Of a stretch of DNA of 64,000 nt, positions 53,437 through 63,837 are shown in pieces (within the stretch, counting starts at the first letter, position 1; each line of letters begins with the position of its first letter). The DNA is taken from positions 124,001 to 188,000 of the forward strand of contig CAVXNJ010000004.1 in assembly GCA_963763135.1 (NCBI GenBank), given 5' to 3'. A program made the position numbers and the translations under genes. The DNA comes from JANMZO01 sp963763135 (GTDB taxonomy: Bacteria > Actinomycetota > Acidimicrobiia > Acidimicrobiales > JANYDT01). The notes under the pieces were generated by a model. The model saw only the letters and a list, made by a program, of their open reading frames with translations, was not told the origin of the DNA and searched no databases.

Positions 53437-54596
53437 GCAGTACCGACAACCTTCAAACCCCGACACCGGGTCACGCCCACCTGTCGCTGTGGACCAAGCT
53501 CTATACCGGCCGGACCAACTTCGAGTTCGTCCGGAATTGGAAGCGCTGGGTGCTGATCTCAGGCACCGTCATCATCCTTGGGCTCGTGGCATTGATCCCG
53601 AGCGTTCGCGGTCTCAAGCTCGGCATCGACTTCAAGGGCGGTACGGCCTGGGAACTCCCGGCCAAGAACCTGACCGAATCCAAGGCCAAAGACATCGTCG
53701 GCCCCGACAGTCGGGTGCAGCTGGTCGGCGGCGACAAGCTTTCCGTTCGCGGTGAAAAGACCGAAGCGGCCGAGCGTGACACGATCGCCGAGAAGTTGGC
53801 GAAGGCCGCCGGTGTCGACCGCAACGAAGTGAGCGTGACATTCGTCGGGCCGTCGTGGGGTAAGGATGTGAGTCGCAAGGCCATCTTGGCTCTGTTCTGG
53901 TTCTTCATCGTTATCGCGCTGTACATCAGCTTGCAGTTTCAGTGGAAGATGGCCGTCGCTGCCCTCGCTGCTGTGGTGCACGACATCCTGGTAACCGTTG
54001 GTGTCTACGCCATCTCGGGCTTCGAAGTGTCTCCGGCCACGGTCATCGCCTTCCTGACCATCCTCGGCTTCTCGCTCTACGACACGATCGTGGTGTTCGA
54101 CAAAGTCGCCGAAAACGAGAAGGCGTTCGGGACCAACGGACGGCTCTCCTACAGCGATGTTGTGAACGTATCGATGAACCAGGTGCTGATGCGTTCGTTG
54201 AACACCTCGCTGGTCGCGATTCTGCCCGTCCTCTCGATGCTCATTCTCGGCGTCGGCATAATGGGCGTCGAAGCCCTCCGCGACTTCTCACTTGCCCTCC
54301 TCATCGGCCTCATCACGGGCGCCTACTCGTCGATCTTCGTTGCGTCGCCGATCCTCGCCGTGCTGAAGGAACGGGAAGAGAAATGGATCGGCATCCGTCG
54401 CAAGCTCGCCGGTCGTGACAGCGGCGGCGTCTCAGCGGCAGAGGGTGCCATCGCCCGCGATCTCGTTCACGCCGGTTCGGTCGTCAGCGGGACCCGTGCC
54501 GTCGACTCCGAAGAGGGTGCGATTCTCGTTCCCGGCGCCGGCGTCGTTTTCCCCGGCCAGACCCCCCGACCCCGCAAGCAGGGCCGCACGCGCTAG
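53433..54596 (+). CDS. secF: Protein translocase subunit SecF
   Basis: 387-residue partner of SecD that uses the proton gradient to finish protein export. Six transmembrane helices, first periplasmic motif GLKLGIDFKGGTAWE, and VTVGVYAISGFEVSPATVIAFLTI, LGFSLYDTIVVFDKV and LNTSLVAILPVLSMLILG in the membrane part. Cytoplasmic basic C-terminal tail. The ATG overlaps the secD stop by four bases, so they are coupled. Confidence 0.95.
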   Translation: MSSTDNLQTPTPGHAHLSLWTKLYTGRTNFEFVRNWKRWVLISGTVIILGLVALIPSVRGLKLGIDFKGGTAWELPAKNLTESKAKDIVGPDSRVQLVGGDKLSVRGEKTEAAERDTIAEKLAKAAGVDRNEVSVTFVGPSWGKDVSRKAILALFWFFIVIALYISLQFQWKMAVAALAAVVHDILVTVGVYAISGFEVSPATVIAFLTILGFSLYDTIVVFDKVAENEKAFGTNGRLSYSDVVNVSMNQVLMRSLNTSLVAILPVLSMLILGVGIMGVEALRDFSLALLIGLITGAYSSIFVASPILAVLKEREEKWIGIRRKLAGRDSGGVSAAEGAIARDLVHAGSVVSGTRAVDSEEGAILVPGAGVVFPGQTPRPRKQGRTR

Positions 54597-54645
54597 TCAC
54601 TATGGTGTTTGGGCCCCGCCTCCGCTAGCGCTTCGGCACCTGCGG

Positions 54646-54696
54646 GAGTGTGTGCGTTTTCTTAGACCGGGTCTACGCAATCGCACACATTCCGGG
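54646..54696. repeat. Hairpin element, copy 2
   Basis: Diverged copy of the element at 32510-32560: TGTGTGCGTTTTCTT, AGAC-CGG-GTCT, ACGCAATCGCACACA, then ATTCCGG. Outer stem 8 bp perfect, inner part imperfect. It lies 50 bp after the secF stop and may terminate the tgt-yajC-secDF transcript. Confidence 0.75.
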
Positions 54697-54738
54697 ACGC
54701 GTCGAATATGACGCTACAGGCGTTAACCTCAGACGGGT

Positions 54739-55548
54739 ATGGCTACGCTTGTCTGCTTTCATGCCCACCCCGATGATGAATCGATAGCAACCGGGGGCAC
54801 GATGGCCCGGGCGGCGGCCGAAGGGCACCGAGTGGTGCTGGTGGTGGCGACCGGCGGCGAGTTCGGCGAATCGCCCGCCGACCTGGCTGAGGGCGAGACG
54901 CTGGCCGATCGCCGAGCTGCCGAAACCGACCGTTCGGCGGTGGCGCTGGGTGTCGCCAAGGTGTACCGACTCGGGTACCGCGACTCGGGCATGACCGGTT
55001 GGGCCCAGAACGCGTTCCCCGAAGCGTTCATGAACATCCCGGTTGAGGTGGCCGCGGAAGCGTTGGCCGCCATCCTTCGGGCTGAAGACGCCCACGCCGT
55101 CACCATTTACGACTGGCACGGAAACTACGGGCACCCCGATCACATTGCCGTACACCGCGTTGGGCGCCGGGCCGCCGAACTGGCCGGAACTCCGCAGGTG
55201 TACGAAGCGACGATGAACCGAGACCGGGTCATGCAGTTCGCCGAAGCGGCTCGAGCGGGTGGGATCGAGATGGAGTTCGATCCGAACGACACCGACGATG
55301 GAAACCCCTTTGGTATGCCCGAGGCGGAGCTGACGACGGCGGTCGATGTGAGTGCCTACGTCGGCGCAAAGCGGTCTTCGATGACCTGTCATGCCAGTCA
55401 GATCACCGATTCGTCGTTCTTCCTGCAGATGCCGCAGGAAGCGTTCGCTGCCGCGTTCGGAACCGAGTGGTACATCCGGGTCGGCGCGCCCCCGGGAATC
55501 ACCGAGTCGTGGCTCGCCGGGCTTGGCTCACCGGTGGAGGTGGCGTAA
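54739..55548 (+). CDS. PIG-L family deacetylase (MshB/Mca-like)
   Basis: 269-residue zinc-dependent deacetylase. Zinc ligands are visible in HAHPDDESIATGG (HPDD) and YGHPDHIAVH. In actinomycetes this family includes MshB (mycothiol synthesis) and the Mca amidase; which applies is not decidable here. It overlaps the apt gene start by one base (TAATG). Confidence 0.85.
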   Translation: MATLVCFHAHPDDESIATGGTMARAAAEGHRVVLVVATGGEFGESPADLAEGETLADRRAAETDRSAVALGVAKVYRLGYRDSGMTGWAQNAFPEAFMNIPVEVAAEALAAILRAEDAHAVTIYDWHGNYGHPDHIAVHRVGRRAAELAGTPQVYEATMNRDRVMQFAEAARAGGIEMEFDPNDTDDGNPFGMPEAELTTAVDVSAYVGAKRSSMTCHASQITDSSFFLQMPQEAFAAAFGTEWYIRVGAPPGITESWLAGLGSPVEVA

Positions 55549-56075
55549 TGACGCTCAGCGTCCTCGAATTGGGTGGGCTCGTTCGCGATGTCCCCGATTT
55601 CCCGAAGCCCGGCGTGCTGTTTCGAGATATCACGCCGGTGCTAGCGCACCGCGACGGCCTGAACAGCATGGTTGAGCACCTGACCGCACCATGGCTCAAC
55701 ACCGGTATCACCCTGGTGGCCGGCGTCGAGGCGCGAGGTTTTCTTCTGGCCCCGATGGTTGCCGCTGCACTCGGGGTCGGCATGGTCCCGATCCGCAAGC
55801 CGGGGAAGCTCCCGTGGCAATCCACCCGGAAGGAATACGCGCTCGAATACGGGACCGACGCACTTGAAATGCACATCGATGCGGTGGCTCCGACCGACCG
55901 GGTGCTGATCATCGACGACGTGCTTGCCACTGGAGGCACCGCGGCCGCCGCCGTCGGGCTGGTCGAGGAGTGCGGTGGCGTCGTGGTCGGCGCGGCGTTT
56001 GTCATCGAACTTGGATTCCTCTCGGGTCGACGCGCGTTGTCGGAGGTCATCGTGACCTCCGTGCTGTGTTACTGA
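55548..56075 (+). CDS. apt: Adenine phosphoribosyltransferase
   Basis: 175-residue purine salvage enzyme: adenine + PRPP gives AMP. Family marks are VRDVPDFPKPGVLFRDITPVL, AGVEARGFLLAP, RKPGKLPW and the PRPP site VLIIDDVLATGGTA. ATG 55548 is coupled to the deacetylase stop. It precedes relA as in mycobacteria. The final Cys-Tyr-stop codons are repeated in tandem downstream. Confidence 0.94.
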   Translation: MTLSVLELGGLVRDVPDFPKPGVLFRDITPVLAHRDGLNSMVEHLTAPWLNTGITLVAGVEARGFLLAPMVAAALGVGMVPIRKPGKLPWQSTRKEYALEYGTDALEMHIDAVAPTDRVLIIDDVLATGGTAAAAVGLVEECGGVVVGAAFVIELGFLSGRRALSEVIVTSVLCY

Positions 56076-56162
56076 CCCTGTGTTACTGACCCCGAGTCAC
56101 TGAAGCGGTGTTACTGACCCCGAGTACTGACTTTGAGTCACCGACCCCGACGAGTTACTGAC
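56065..56162. repeat. Short repeats of the apt 3' end
   Basis: TGTGTTACTGACCC occurs as a perfect 14-bp tandem at 56065-56078 (containing the real apt stop) and 56079-56092, again in part at 56108-56120 (extended identity GTGTTACTGACCCCGAGT with the second copy) and 56153-56162. The rest of the 177-bp apt-relA gap has related CGAGTCACTGA/CGAGTACTGA pieces and no gene. Confidence 0.9.
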
Positions 56163-56252
56163 CGCAGGGACACCCTACGCACTCCACGGAGCGCAGCCCG
56201 CAACCTGTCGTCGACGTAGCCGTTAGGAGACGCCGAATTGTTAGGATGAACC

Positions 56253-58901
56253 ATGACGAATGACGCAATCGATTCGGCCAGCGACACCAATGCCGGGATT
56301 TCGTCGGTTGCTCCGAAGGATGGCGCGACCCCGGTCGGTAAGCCGCGAGCCAGGAAAGATGCCGCTCTTTCGGCTGGCGTCGAGTCCGGCAATATCGAGG
56401 GAGCACGGGTAATCAAAGCCAGGAGTCGCGCCGTGCCCGCTGCCTCGGGCGCGTCGTCGTCGGCAGCCCGGGTCGTGTTGGCCAAGCCGAAAGAACCTCC
56501 GGTCATGCCACCGACCTCGTCTGCGTCAACGTCAACGTCAACTGTGCCGGCGCCCGCCTCGGTGCCCCAGCCGGCCAAATCGGTTCCTCTGCCGACCGCT
56601 TCGATTCCTCTGCCGGCCAAATCTGTGGCGGTCCCACATCCGGCCGAGCCGGTCGCTCCTGAAGACATGGACCCGCTTGATCCATCGTTGATCGAGCCTG
56701 TCTTGGCTGCGTTTCGGATTCATCGGCCAAAGTCACCGACCAACCGCATCGTGACGGCGTTCGAGGTCTCGGCCGAGGCCCACAGAGAACAGCGTCGCAA
56801 ATCCGGCGAGCCCTACATCACCCACCCGGTGGCGGTGGCTCTGATCCTGGCGAATCTCGGAATGGACGACGTCACGCTGGCCGGGGCCCTTCTGCATGAC
56901 TCGGTGGAAGATACGGGTATCACGCTCGATGACCTGACGACCCGGTTCGGGAGCGACGTCGCCGTCATCGTCGACGGGGTAACGAAGCTCGAGCGCATTC
57001 ATTTTGAGTCGAAGGAAGCACAGCAGGCCGCCACGATGCGCAAAATGCTGGTGGCGATGGCGAAGGATCTCCGTGTTCTCGTCATCAAGTTGGCCGACCG
57101 GCTTCACAACATGCGCACCATCGATGCGGTGTCGGAAGACTGGAAACGCCGGCGCACCGCCCAGGAAACGCTTGATATCTACGCACCGCTGGCCCACCGT
57201 CTTGGTATCGGCGAGATAAAGCATGAGTTGGAAGACCTGAGTTTCCGGGTTCTTGAACCCAGAAAGTATTCCGAACTCGTGCAAATGGTGGCCACCCGAG
57301 CACCCATGCGGGAGCAGTATCTGGCTGAAGCCATTGAGGCGGTCAAAAGTCGTTTGGCCGAGCTTCGCATTGATGCCAAAGTCACCGGTCGTGAAAAGCA
57401 CCTCTGGTCCATTTACGAAAAGATGGTCGTCAAGGGCAAGGAGTTCGACGAAATACTCGACCTGATGGGTGTCCGGGTTATCGTCGACAGCGTCAAGGAT
57501 TGTTATGCGGCGCTTGGTTCCATCCATGCGACGTGGAAGCCGGTACAGGGCCGGTTCAAGGACTACATCGCCATGCCCAAGTTCAACCTCTACCAGTCGT
57601 TGCACACGACGGTGGTCGGTCCGCAGGGCAAGGTCCTCGAATGTCAGATCCGCACCCTGGAAATGCATCAGACCGCCGAGTTCGGCGTTGCTGCGCACTG
57701 GTCGTACAAGGACGGGAAGCGCGACGGAGGGGTCGACACCTCGGAAATCGCCTGGCTTCAGCGGCTAGCTGAATCGCAGCCGGATTCTGGCGACCCGAAG
57801 GCATTCCTGGAAACCCTCAAGGTCGATCTGGAACAAGACGAGGTGTTCGTCTTCACCCCGAAGGGCAAGGTGGTGACGCTGCCCGTTAAGGCGACGCCGC
57901 TCGACTTCGCGTACGCCATTCATACGAATATCGGTCATCGCTGCATCGGTGCGCGGGTGAATGGACGCCTCATTCCACTGGATTCGCAACTGAATTCAGG
58001 TGAAACCGTTGAGATCATCACATCGAAGATCGATACCGCGCAACCCAGTCGCGACTGGCTGAAAGTCGTTGTAACACCGCGTGCCCGTAACAAAATCCGA
58101 CAGTGGTTCTCGAAGGAACGGCGCGAAGACGCGTTGGAACTCGGCCGCGAAGAACTGACGAAGGCCATGCGGCGGGAGAATCTTCCGGTTCAGAAGCTCG
58201 CAAATTCGGCGATCATGGCGTCGGTCATTGCGGAATTGGATGCCGGCGACATCGACGGTCTCCACATAGCGATCGGCGAGAACCGCATCAGCCCGCAGCA
58301 TGTCGTTCTTCGACTCGCGAAGGAACTGCGCGGCGGTGAACACGAAGAACAGCTCCCCGCGCCGGCAGTGCGAAACCGGCCGAGCCGCGACGAACGTCGG
58401 AGCCGTTCCCGGGTCGGCGTCGGCGTGCATGTGGAGGGTCTCGACGACCTCATGGTCCGACTCGCCCGCTGCTGTACACCGGTCCCCGGCGACGAGATCA
58501 TCGGCTTCGTCACCCGCGGGCGTGGGGTGTCGATCCACCGGGCCGACTGTTCCAACTCGAACTCACTGCGAATCGGCGAAGGCGCCCGGGTTATCGAAGT
58601 CGAATGGGACCGTGACGGGAGTTCGCGCTCTGCGGTCTACGTGGTCTCGATCATGGTCGAGGCACTCGACCGGGCCCGTCTACTGGCTGATGTGGCACGC
58701 GTTCTCTCCGACAACCACGTCAACGTGCTGGGCTGCTCAACCCACACCGGAACCGACCGGGTGGCCCGTCAGCGTTTCGACTTCGAACTCGCCGATCCGA
58801 CTCATCTCGACGCGATTCTGCGTTCCGTGAAGACCGTCGACAGTGTCTTCGATGCGTACAGGGTCGTGCCGGGCGCCCGGCCCCAGGAAGTGGCTTCCTG
58901 A
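56253..58901 (+). CDS. relA: Bifunctional (p)ppGpp synthetase/hydrolase RelA/SpoT
   Basis: 882 residues. The first about 135 are a Pro/Ala/Ser-rich low-complexity extension. Then the HD hydrolase domain (REQRRKSGEPYITHPVAVAL, HDSVEDTGI, KLADRLHNMRT), synthetase domain (VTGREKHLWSIYEKM, YNLYQSLHTTVVGP-like NLYQSLHTTVVGPQG), TGS domain (DEVFVFTPKGKVVTLP), and a C-terminal ACT domain. Both active sites look intact, so it should make and destroy the stringent alarmone. Position after secDF-apt matches mycobacteria. Confidence 0.95.
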   Translation: MTNDAIDSASDTNAGISSVAPKDGATPVGKPRARKDAALSAGVESGNIEGARVIKARSRAVPAASGASSSAARVVLAKPKEPPVMPPTSSASTSTSTVPAPASVPQPAKSVPLPTASIPLPAKSVAVPHPAEPVAPEDMDPLDPSLIEPVLAAFRIHRPKSPTNRIVTAFEVSAEAHREQRRKSGEPYITHPVAVALILANLGMDDVTLAGALLHDSVEDTGITLDDLTTRFGSDVAVIVDGVTKLERIHFESKEAQQAATMRKMLVAMAKDLRVLVIKLADRLHNMRTIDAVSEDWKRRRTAQETLDIYAPLAHRLGIGEIKHELEDLSFRVLEPRKYSELVQMVATRAPMREQYLAEAIEAVKSRLAELRIDAKVTGREKHLWSIYEKMVVKGKEFDEILDLMGVRVIVDSVKDCYAALGSIHATWKPVQGRFKDYIAMPKFNLYQSLHTTVVGPQGKVLECQIRTLEMHQTAEFGVAAHWSYKDGKRDGGVDTSEIAWLQRLAESQPDSGDPKAFLETLKVDLEQDEVFVFTPKGKVVTLPVKATPLDFAYAIHTNIGHRCIGARVNGRLIPLDSQLNSGETVEIITSKIDTAQPSRDWLKVVVTPRARNKIRQWFSKERREDALELGREELTKAMRRENLPVQKLANSAIMASVIAELDAGDIDGLHIAIGENRISPQHVVLRLAKELRGGEHEEQLPAPAVRNRPSRDERRSRSRVGVGVHVEGLDDLMVRLARCCTPVPGDEIIGFVTRGRGVSIHRADCSNSNSLRIGEGARVIEVEWDRDGSSRSAVYVVSIMVEALDRARLLADVARVLSDNHVNVLGCSTHTGTDRVARQRFDFELADPTHLDAILRSVKTVDSVFDAYRVVPGARPQEVAS

Positions 58902-58922
58902 ACCGTTCAAGCGGGCGATCGT

Positions 58923-60900
58923 TCAGTGCATCAACGACTGGGGTTGGATGAACTCCGTGAGTTGGGCCAGGGGAATCGCCGGTGAGTAGAGAAAGCCCTG
59001 GGCAAAACGGCAGCCGAGCTCCAACAGACGTTGGGCCTGCGCCTCTTCCTCAACCCCTTCGGCGACGACCATGACCCCGAGGAGACGGCTCAACTCGATC
59101 ACCGCGGCGACGACCGCGAGGTCGGCTTGGTGATCGAGCATCCCCTGCACGAACCGGCGGTCGATCTTGATGATGTCGAGCGGGAGGTCGCGTACCAAAG
59201 ACAGAGGTGACTCACCGGTTCCGAAGTCGTCAAGGGCGATTGACAGCCCCATCGATCGGGCCCGCTCCAGGGCTTCAATCGTCGAGGTCTCGCGCATCAC
59301 CGCGTTCTCGGTGAGCTCAAGGACGAGCCGAGACACGGGCTGCCCATCGGCGGCAGCGGCTTCCAGCGCTTCGACCACCCGGATCAGCGTCGCGCGCCGG
59401 TCGTCGATGTTGACGGAGATCCGAAATCCGGCGTGAAGCCCGCCCTCCGTTTCGAGCGTCATCAAGGCATGCAGAGTCGGCACGAGGATCGCGTGCGAGA
59501 GCTCCTCATCCAGTCCGTGCTCGCGAACGATGGGGAGAAACGAGCCGGGGCCGAGTACGCCCCGCGTCCGGTGAACCCACCGGGCGAGCGCCTCGGCGCC
59601 CACGGTCGTACCGGAGCGGATGTCCACGACGGGTTGAAACCACGGAACGATCTCGCCGTCCGCCAGCGCTCGGCGGATTTCGGTCTCCTCCGCCCTCCGG
59701 TTGGCGATCGATGAACGGAGGTCGCTATCAAGAACCTCCACGCGGTTGCGGCCCTGGGCCTTGGCCCGGTAGAGCGCCAGGTCTGCGTTGCGCATGAGCG
59801 TGTCAGGGTCGTTCTGCAGATCGTCGTTGAAGGCCAGTCCGACGCTGGCACTGAGAAGGAGCTCGTCGTCGCCGATCCGGAACGGTTCGTTGAGGCGTCG
59901 ACACATGCGCTCAGCGACTTCGAGGGCGTCGGCGGCGCTCCCGGGTGAGGAGAGGAGGACCGTGAACTCATCGCCGCCGTGACGGGCGACGAGGTCCGAG
60001 GATCGAGCCACGGATTTGAGTCGGTCCGCCATCTCTATGAGTACCGCGTCACCGGCCGCGTGCCCGGACACGTCGTTGACGGTCTTGAAATGATCGAGGT
60101 CGATGAACAGCACCGCGACAAGTTCCCCGCGTCCGTCTGGCCCCGGCAAGCTCGATTTCGAGTTGCTCGAGGAACCTGACGCGGTTGGCGACGCCGGTCA
60201 AGGGGTCACGCGATGCCTGCTTCTCCAGCGCTTCGTTGGCGGCGGCGACCCGGTCACGCTCGATCTCGAGCTGACCTAGCAGGCGCTCACCGTGAGCCTG
60301 CCCGACGATCGCTTCGGAAATCGCCACCGACATCACTCGGTGTGCACCCGCCAGCATGACCAGATAGGAGATCGCGACCGGGGCGAGAAACAACGGAAGG
60401 TGGTTGTAACCACGCACGATGCAAAACGCGTTGAGCAGGTGTGCGGGTGCTTGAAAGGCGACGAAATTCCGGTGGCTGGCGCCGAAGGTGAGCACGGCGG
60501 CCGATGCCACGCCAGAAATGAACAGCTCGATCATCATGGCCTGATCGTGCCCGGTGGCGGTTATCGGCAGGAGCATCTGGGACAGGCCGAGCACCGCCCC
60601 GAGCAATGCCATGCAGACCGTGATCAATCCTTCAAGTGGCGCCCGCCGATTCGCCCGAATGGCACGCCAGTTGGCGTAGGCGGCACCGGTTGACAACAGG
60701 CTGAGGGTGGTGATCGCGGCAAACCAGCTCCGCTCGCGTCCGTCGGGCACCGACGAATGCAGGTAGAGCATCATCGCCCACATCGCCGGCGGGAGGACCG
60801 GGCTGGTGACGCTCACCAGGAGGTTGCTTCGGGCCGCGATGCGGTTTTCCGCGGAAGCCCGGTCGGCCGGCGAGTGCCGTGTGGTTGGGCCGCTGAACAT
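58923..60900 (-). CDS. Membrane GGDEF-EAL protein (frameshifted)
   Basis: About 658 residues after repair. Four to five transmembrane helices in the first 200 residues (WFAAITTLSLLSTGAAYANW, EGLITVCMALLGAVLGLSQM, IELFISGVASAAVLTFG, LFLAPVAISYLVMLAG), then GGDEF (RDPLTGVANRVRFLEQ, FIDLDHFKTVND, ARHGGDEFTVLLS; active motif intact) and EAL domains (AEALARW, ELTENA, DDFGTGESPLSLVRDLPLDIIKIDRRFV, AEGVEEE). Removing one base in the CCCC run at 60141-60144 joins LEIELAG to PDGRGELVAVL. The ATG at 60900 (MFSGPTTRH) is proposed; the frame is open upstream into the DeoR gene. Confidence 0.82.
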
Positions 60901-60910
60901 GCTGTTCCGC

Positions 60911-60932
60911 GATCGACCGGACACGGTCGATC
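60911..60932. promoter_or_regulatory. Inverted repeat between DeoR gene and GGDEF-EAL gene
   Basis: GATCGACC and GGTCGATC, 8-bp arms with 6-bp loop, right between the likely DeoR end and the GGDEF-EAL start. Its location outside both conserved domains supports two separate genes. It may be a small terminator or operator. Confidence 0.5.
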
Positions 60933-60959
60933 CTGCGGGTTGTTGGCAGGTTTGGTCGG

Positions 60960-61908
<949 letters not shown>

Positions 61909-62127
61909 TTCCGTTCGAGTATCCGCAGAAATGGCGCTCAAGTCAACATAAACGAACACAAATTCCCGACTGAATGTGCGATTTGGTCGCTGCGGACCGT
62001 AATACCTCACAATTTCAAACGGATAACCTTGACAAGCGTCACGCTGATGTGATCCGCTTCGAAGCGAACACACGCGGCACCCGAAGCTTGAGCGTGCCGC
62101 AGCAAAAATCACCAATAAGGGGAGAAC

Positions 62128-63582
62128 ATGTCAGGAAACACCGATGGGGGAGCGCAACGCTCTCCAGACCCACGCGACGTTGGTTTCACGATCAGTCGCC
62201 GTCAGTTCGTAGCCGGCGCAGCAGCCCTCGCAGGAACCGGCGTCCTCGCCGCTTGCAGCAGCGACGATGACGGCGGCGACACCACTGTTGCTGCTGAAAC
62301 CACAGGCGCCGCTGCGGAGACCACGGCCGCAGCCGAGACCACGGCCGCTGCGGCAGCCGAAACCACGGCCGCAGCAACAGCTGAGACCACGGCCGCCGCT
62401 GCCCCGGCGAGCGACGTAGGCGAAGTGACCTACGGATCGAACTACTCAAACGAAAAAGACAGCCGCGCCATTGCCGCAGCCGTTGCCGCCACGGGCATCA
62501 ACGTAAAGATCAACACGGTCGACCACAACAGCTACCAGGACAACTTCAACACGTACATCCAGCAGCCCGACGACGTCGTGTCGTGGTTTGCCGGCTACCG
62601 CATGCGGGCGTTCGCGTCCAAAGGTGTCGTTGGCGACATCTCCGACGTGTGGGCCAATTTCACCGACATGTCGGAGGGTTTCAAGAACGCTTCGACCGCG
62701 GGCGACGGCAAGCAGTACTTCGTGCCGTTCTACTTCTACCCGTGGGCGATTCACTACCGTAAGAGCCTCTTCGCCGAGAAGGGCTACGAGATCCCGGCCG
62801 ACTGGACAGCGCTGCTCGCCCTCTGCGAGAAGATGAAGGCCGACGGCATCACCCCCTTCGTGGGAGCCAACGACGGCGGCTGGCCGCAGATGGGTATGTT
62901 CGACATGCTCAACCTGCGTACCAACGGCTACGACTTCCACGTTTCGCTCATGGGCGGCAAAGAGTCATGGACCGACCCGAAGGTGGCCAAGGTCTTCGAG
63001 AACTGGGCACAGATCGTCCCGTTCATGCAGGCCGACGTGAACTCCCGCAAGTGGGAAGACGGCGCGGTGTCCTTCGGCAAGAAGGAGTGCGGCATGTACC
63101 TGATTGGTACGTTCCTCACGTCGCAGTTTGATCCGACCAAGGACACGACGGCTCAGGAAATCATCGACGACATCGACTTCTTCGCCTTCCCGGCCATCGA
63201 CCCGGCCCACGGGCAGGATGCCGTTGAAGCGCCGATCGACGGCTTCATGATGGCCAAGAGCCCGAAGAACGAAGTTGGCGCCAAGGCTCTGCTGGCCGGT
63301 CTCGGTGGCGCAGCTGCCATCGACGCCTACATCGGGGTCAATCCGTCCGTGGTTGCGGCCAACTCCAAGGCGAACACCTCGGGATACAACGCCCTGCAGA
63401 AGAAGTCGGCAGAGTTGGTCGGTTCGGCCAAGTACATCGCCCAGTTCCTCGACCGTGACACCGACCCCGACTTCGCGTCGAAGGTTGTCGGCCCGGCGAT
63501 CAAGGACTTCCTCAGTGGCAAAGACGTCGCCGGCATCCTGAAGACCGTCGACGAACAAAAAGCGACCTACAAGTTCGAATAG
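62128..63582 (+). CDS. Sugar ABC transporter substrate-binding lipoprotein
   Basis: 484 residues. Tat-type signal with SRRQF (about residue 23), hydrophobic AGAAALAGTGVLAAC lipobox with C43, then a 55-residue Glu/Thr/Ala repeat linker (ETTAAA units) and a family-1 type extracellular solute-binding domain. Ribosome-binding site (GGGGAGA) upstream. It is followed after 255 bp by a permease gene, and probably imports a carbohydrate controlled by the divergent DeoR regulator. Last codons TTC GAA TAG are repeated in tandem. Confidence 0.9.
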   Translation: MSGNTDGGAQRSPDPRDVGFTISRRQFVAGAAALAGTGVLAACSSDDDGGDTTVAAETTGAAAETTAAAETTAAAAAETTAAATAETTAAAAPASDVGEVTYGSNYSNEKDSRAIAAAVAATGINVKINTVDHNSYQDNFNTYIQQPDDVVSWFAGYRMRAFASKGVVGDISDVWANFTDMSEGFKNASTAGDGKQYFVPFYFYPWAIHYRKSLFAEKGYEIPADWTALLALCEKMKADGITPFVGANDGGWPQMGMFDMLNLRTNGYDFHVSLMGGKESWTDPKVAKVFENWAQIVPFMQADVNSRKWEDGAVSFGKKECGMYLIGTFLTSQFDPTKDTTAQEIIDDIDFFAFPAIDPAHGQDAVEAPIDGFMMAKSPKNEVGAKALLAGLGGAAAIDAYIGVNPSVVAANSKANTSGYNALQKKSAELVGSAKYIAQFLDRDTDPDFASKVVGPAIKDFLSGKDVAGILKTVDEQKATYKFE

Positions 63583-63599
63583 TTCGAATAGTTCGAATG
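63573..63599. repeat. 9-bp tandem repeat at the end of the substrate-binding gene
   Basis: GTTCGAATA repeated at 63573-63581, 63582-63590 and (last base changed) 63591-63599. The first copy contains the real end of the gene (Phe-Glu-stop); the second repeats Phe-Glu-stop in frame. Confidence 0.9.
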
Positions 63600-63618
63600 G
63601 TTCGTACGTCATGAACAT

Positions 63619-63648
63619 GGTCCGGTCCTGCGCTCGCAGGCCCGGACC
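63619..63648 (+). terminator. Hairpin after the substrate-binding gene
   Basis: GGTCCGG-T-CCTGCG-CT-CGCAGG-C-CCGGACC: 13 paired bases with one T/C mismatch, followed by TGTTTGG. 37 bp after the stop. It may be a terminator or a processing/attenuation hairpin that keeps the binding protein more abundant than the permeases downstream. Confidence 0.7.
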
Positions 63649-63837
63649 TGTTTGGCCGTCGGCTCACTCGACGGTTTTGGCCTTCGGGTTGCGTCTTTCG
63701 GTTTGTGTTTTCGGGCCACCACGATGCGAACATGGTTCGCGTCTACGGTGACGAATATCCGGGCTTTGTTTCGCCGCCGGACGGAAATCTTCGTACCACC
63801 TGTTCCCGTAACAGATAGCGAGTTAGGTAATCAACGC

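Noticed and set aside
62028..62060. Sigma-70 promoter (TTGACA at about 62028) for the sugar ABC operon
   Set aside because: No acceptable -10 hexamer at 16-18 bp spacing, so not called.
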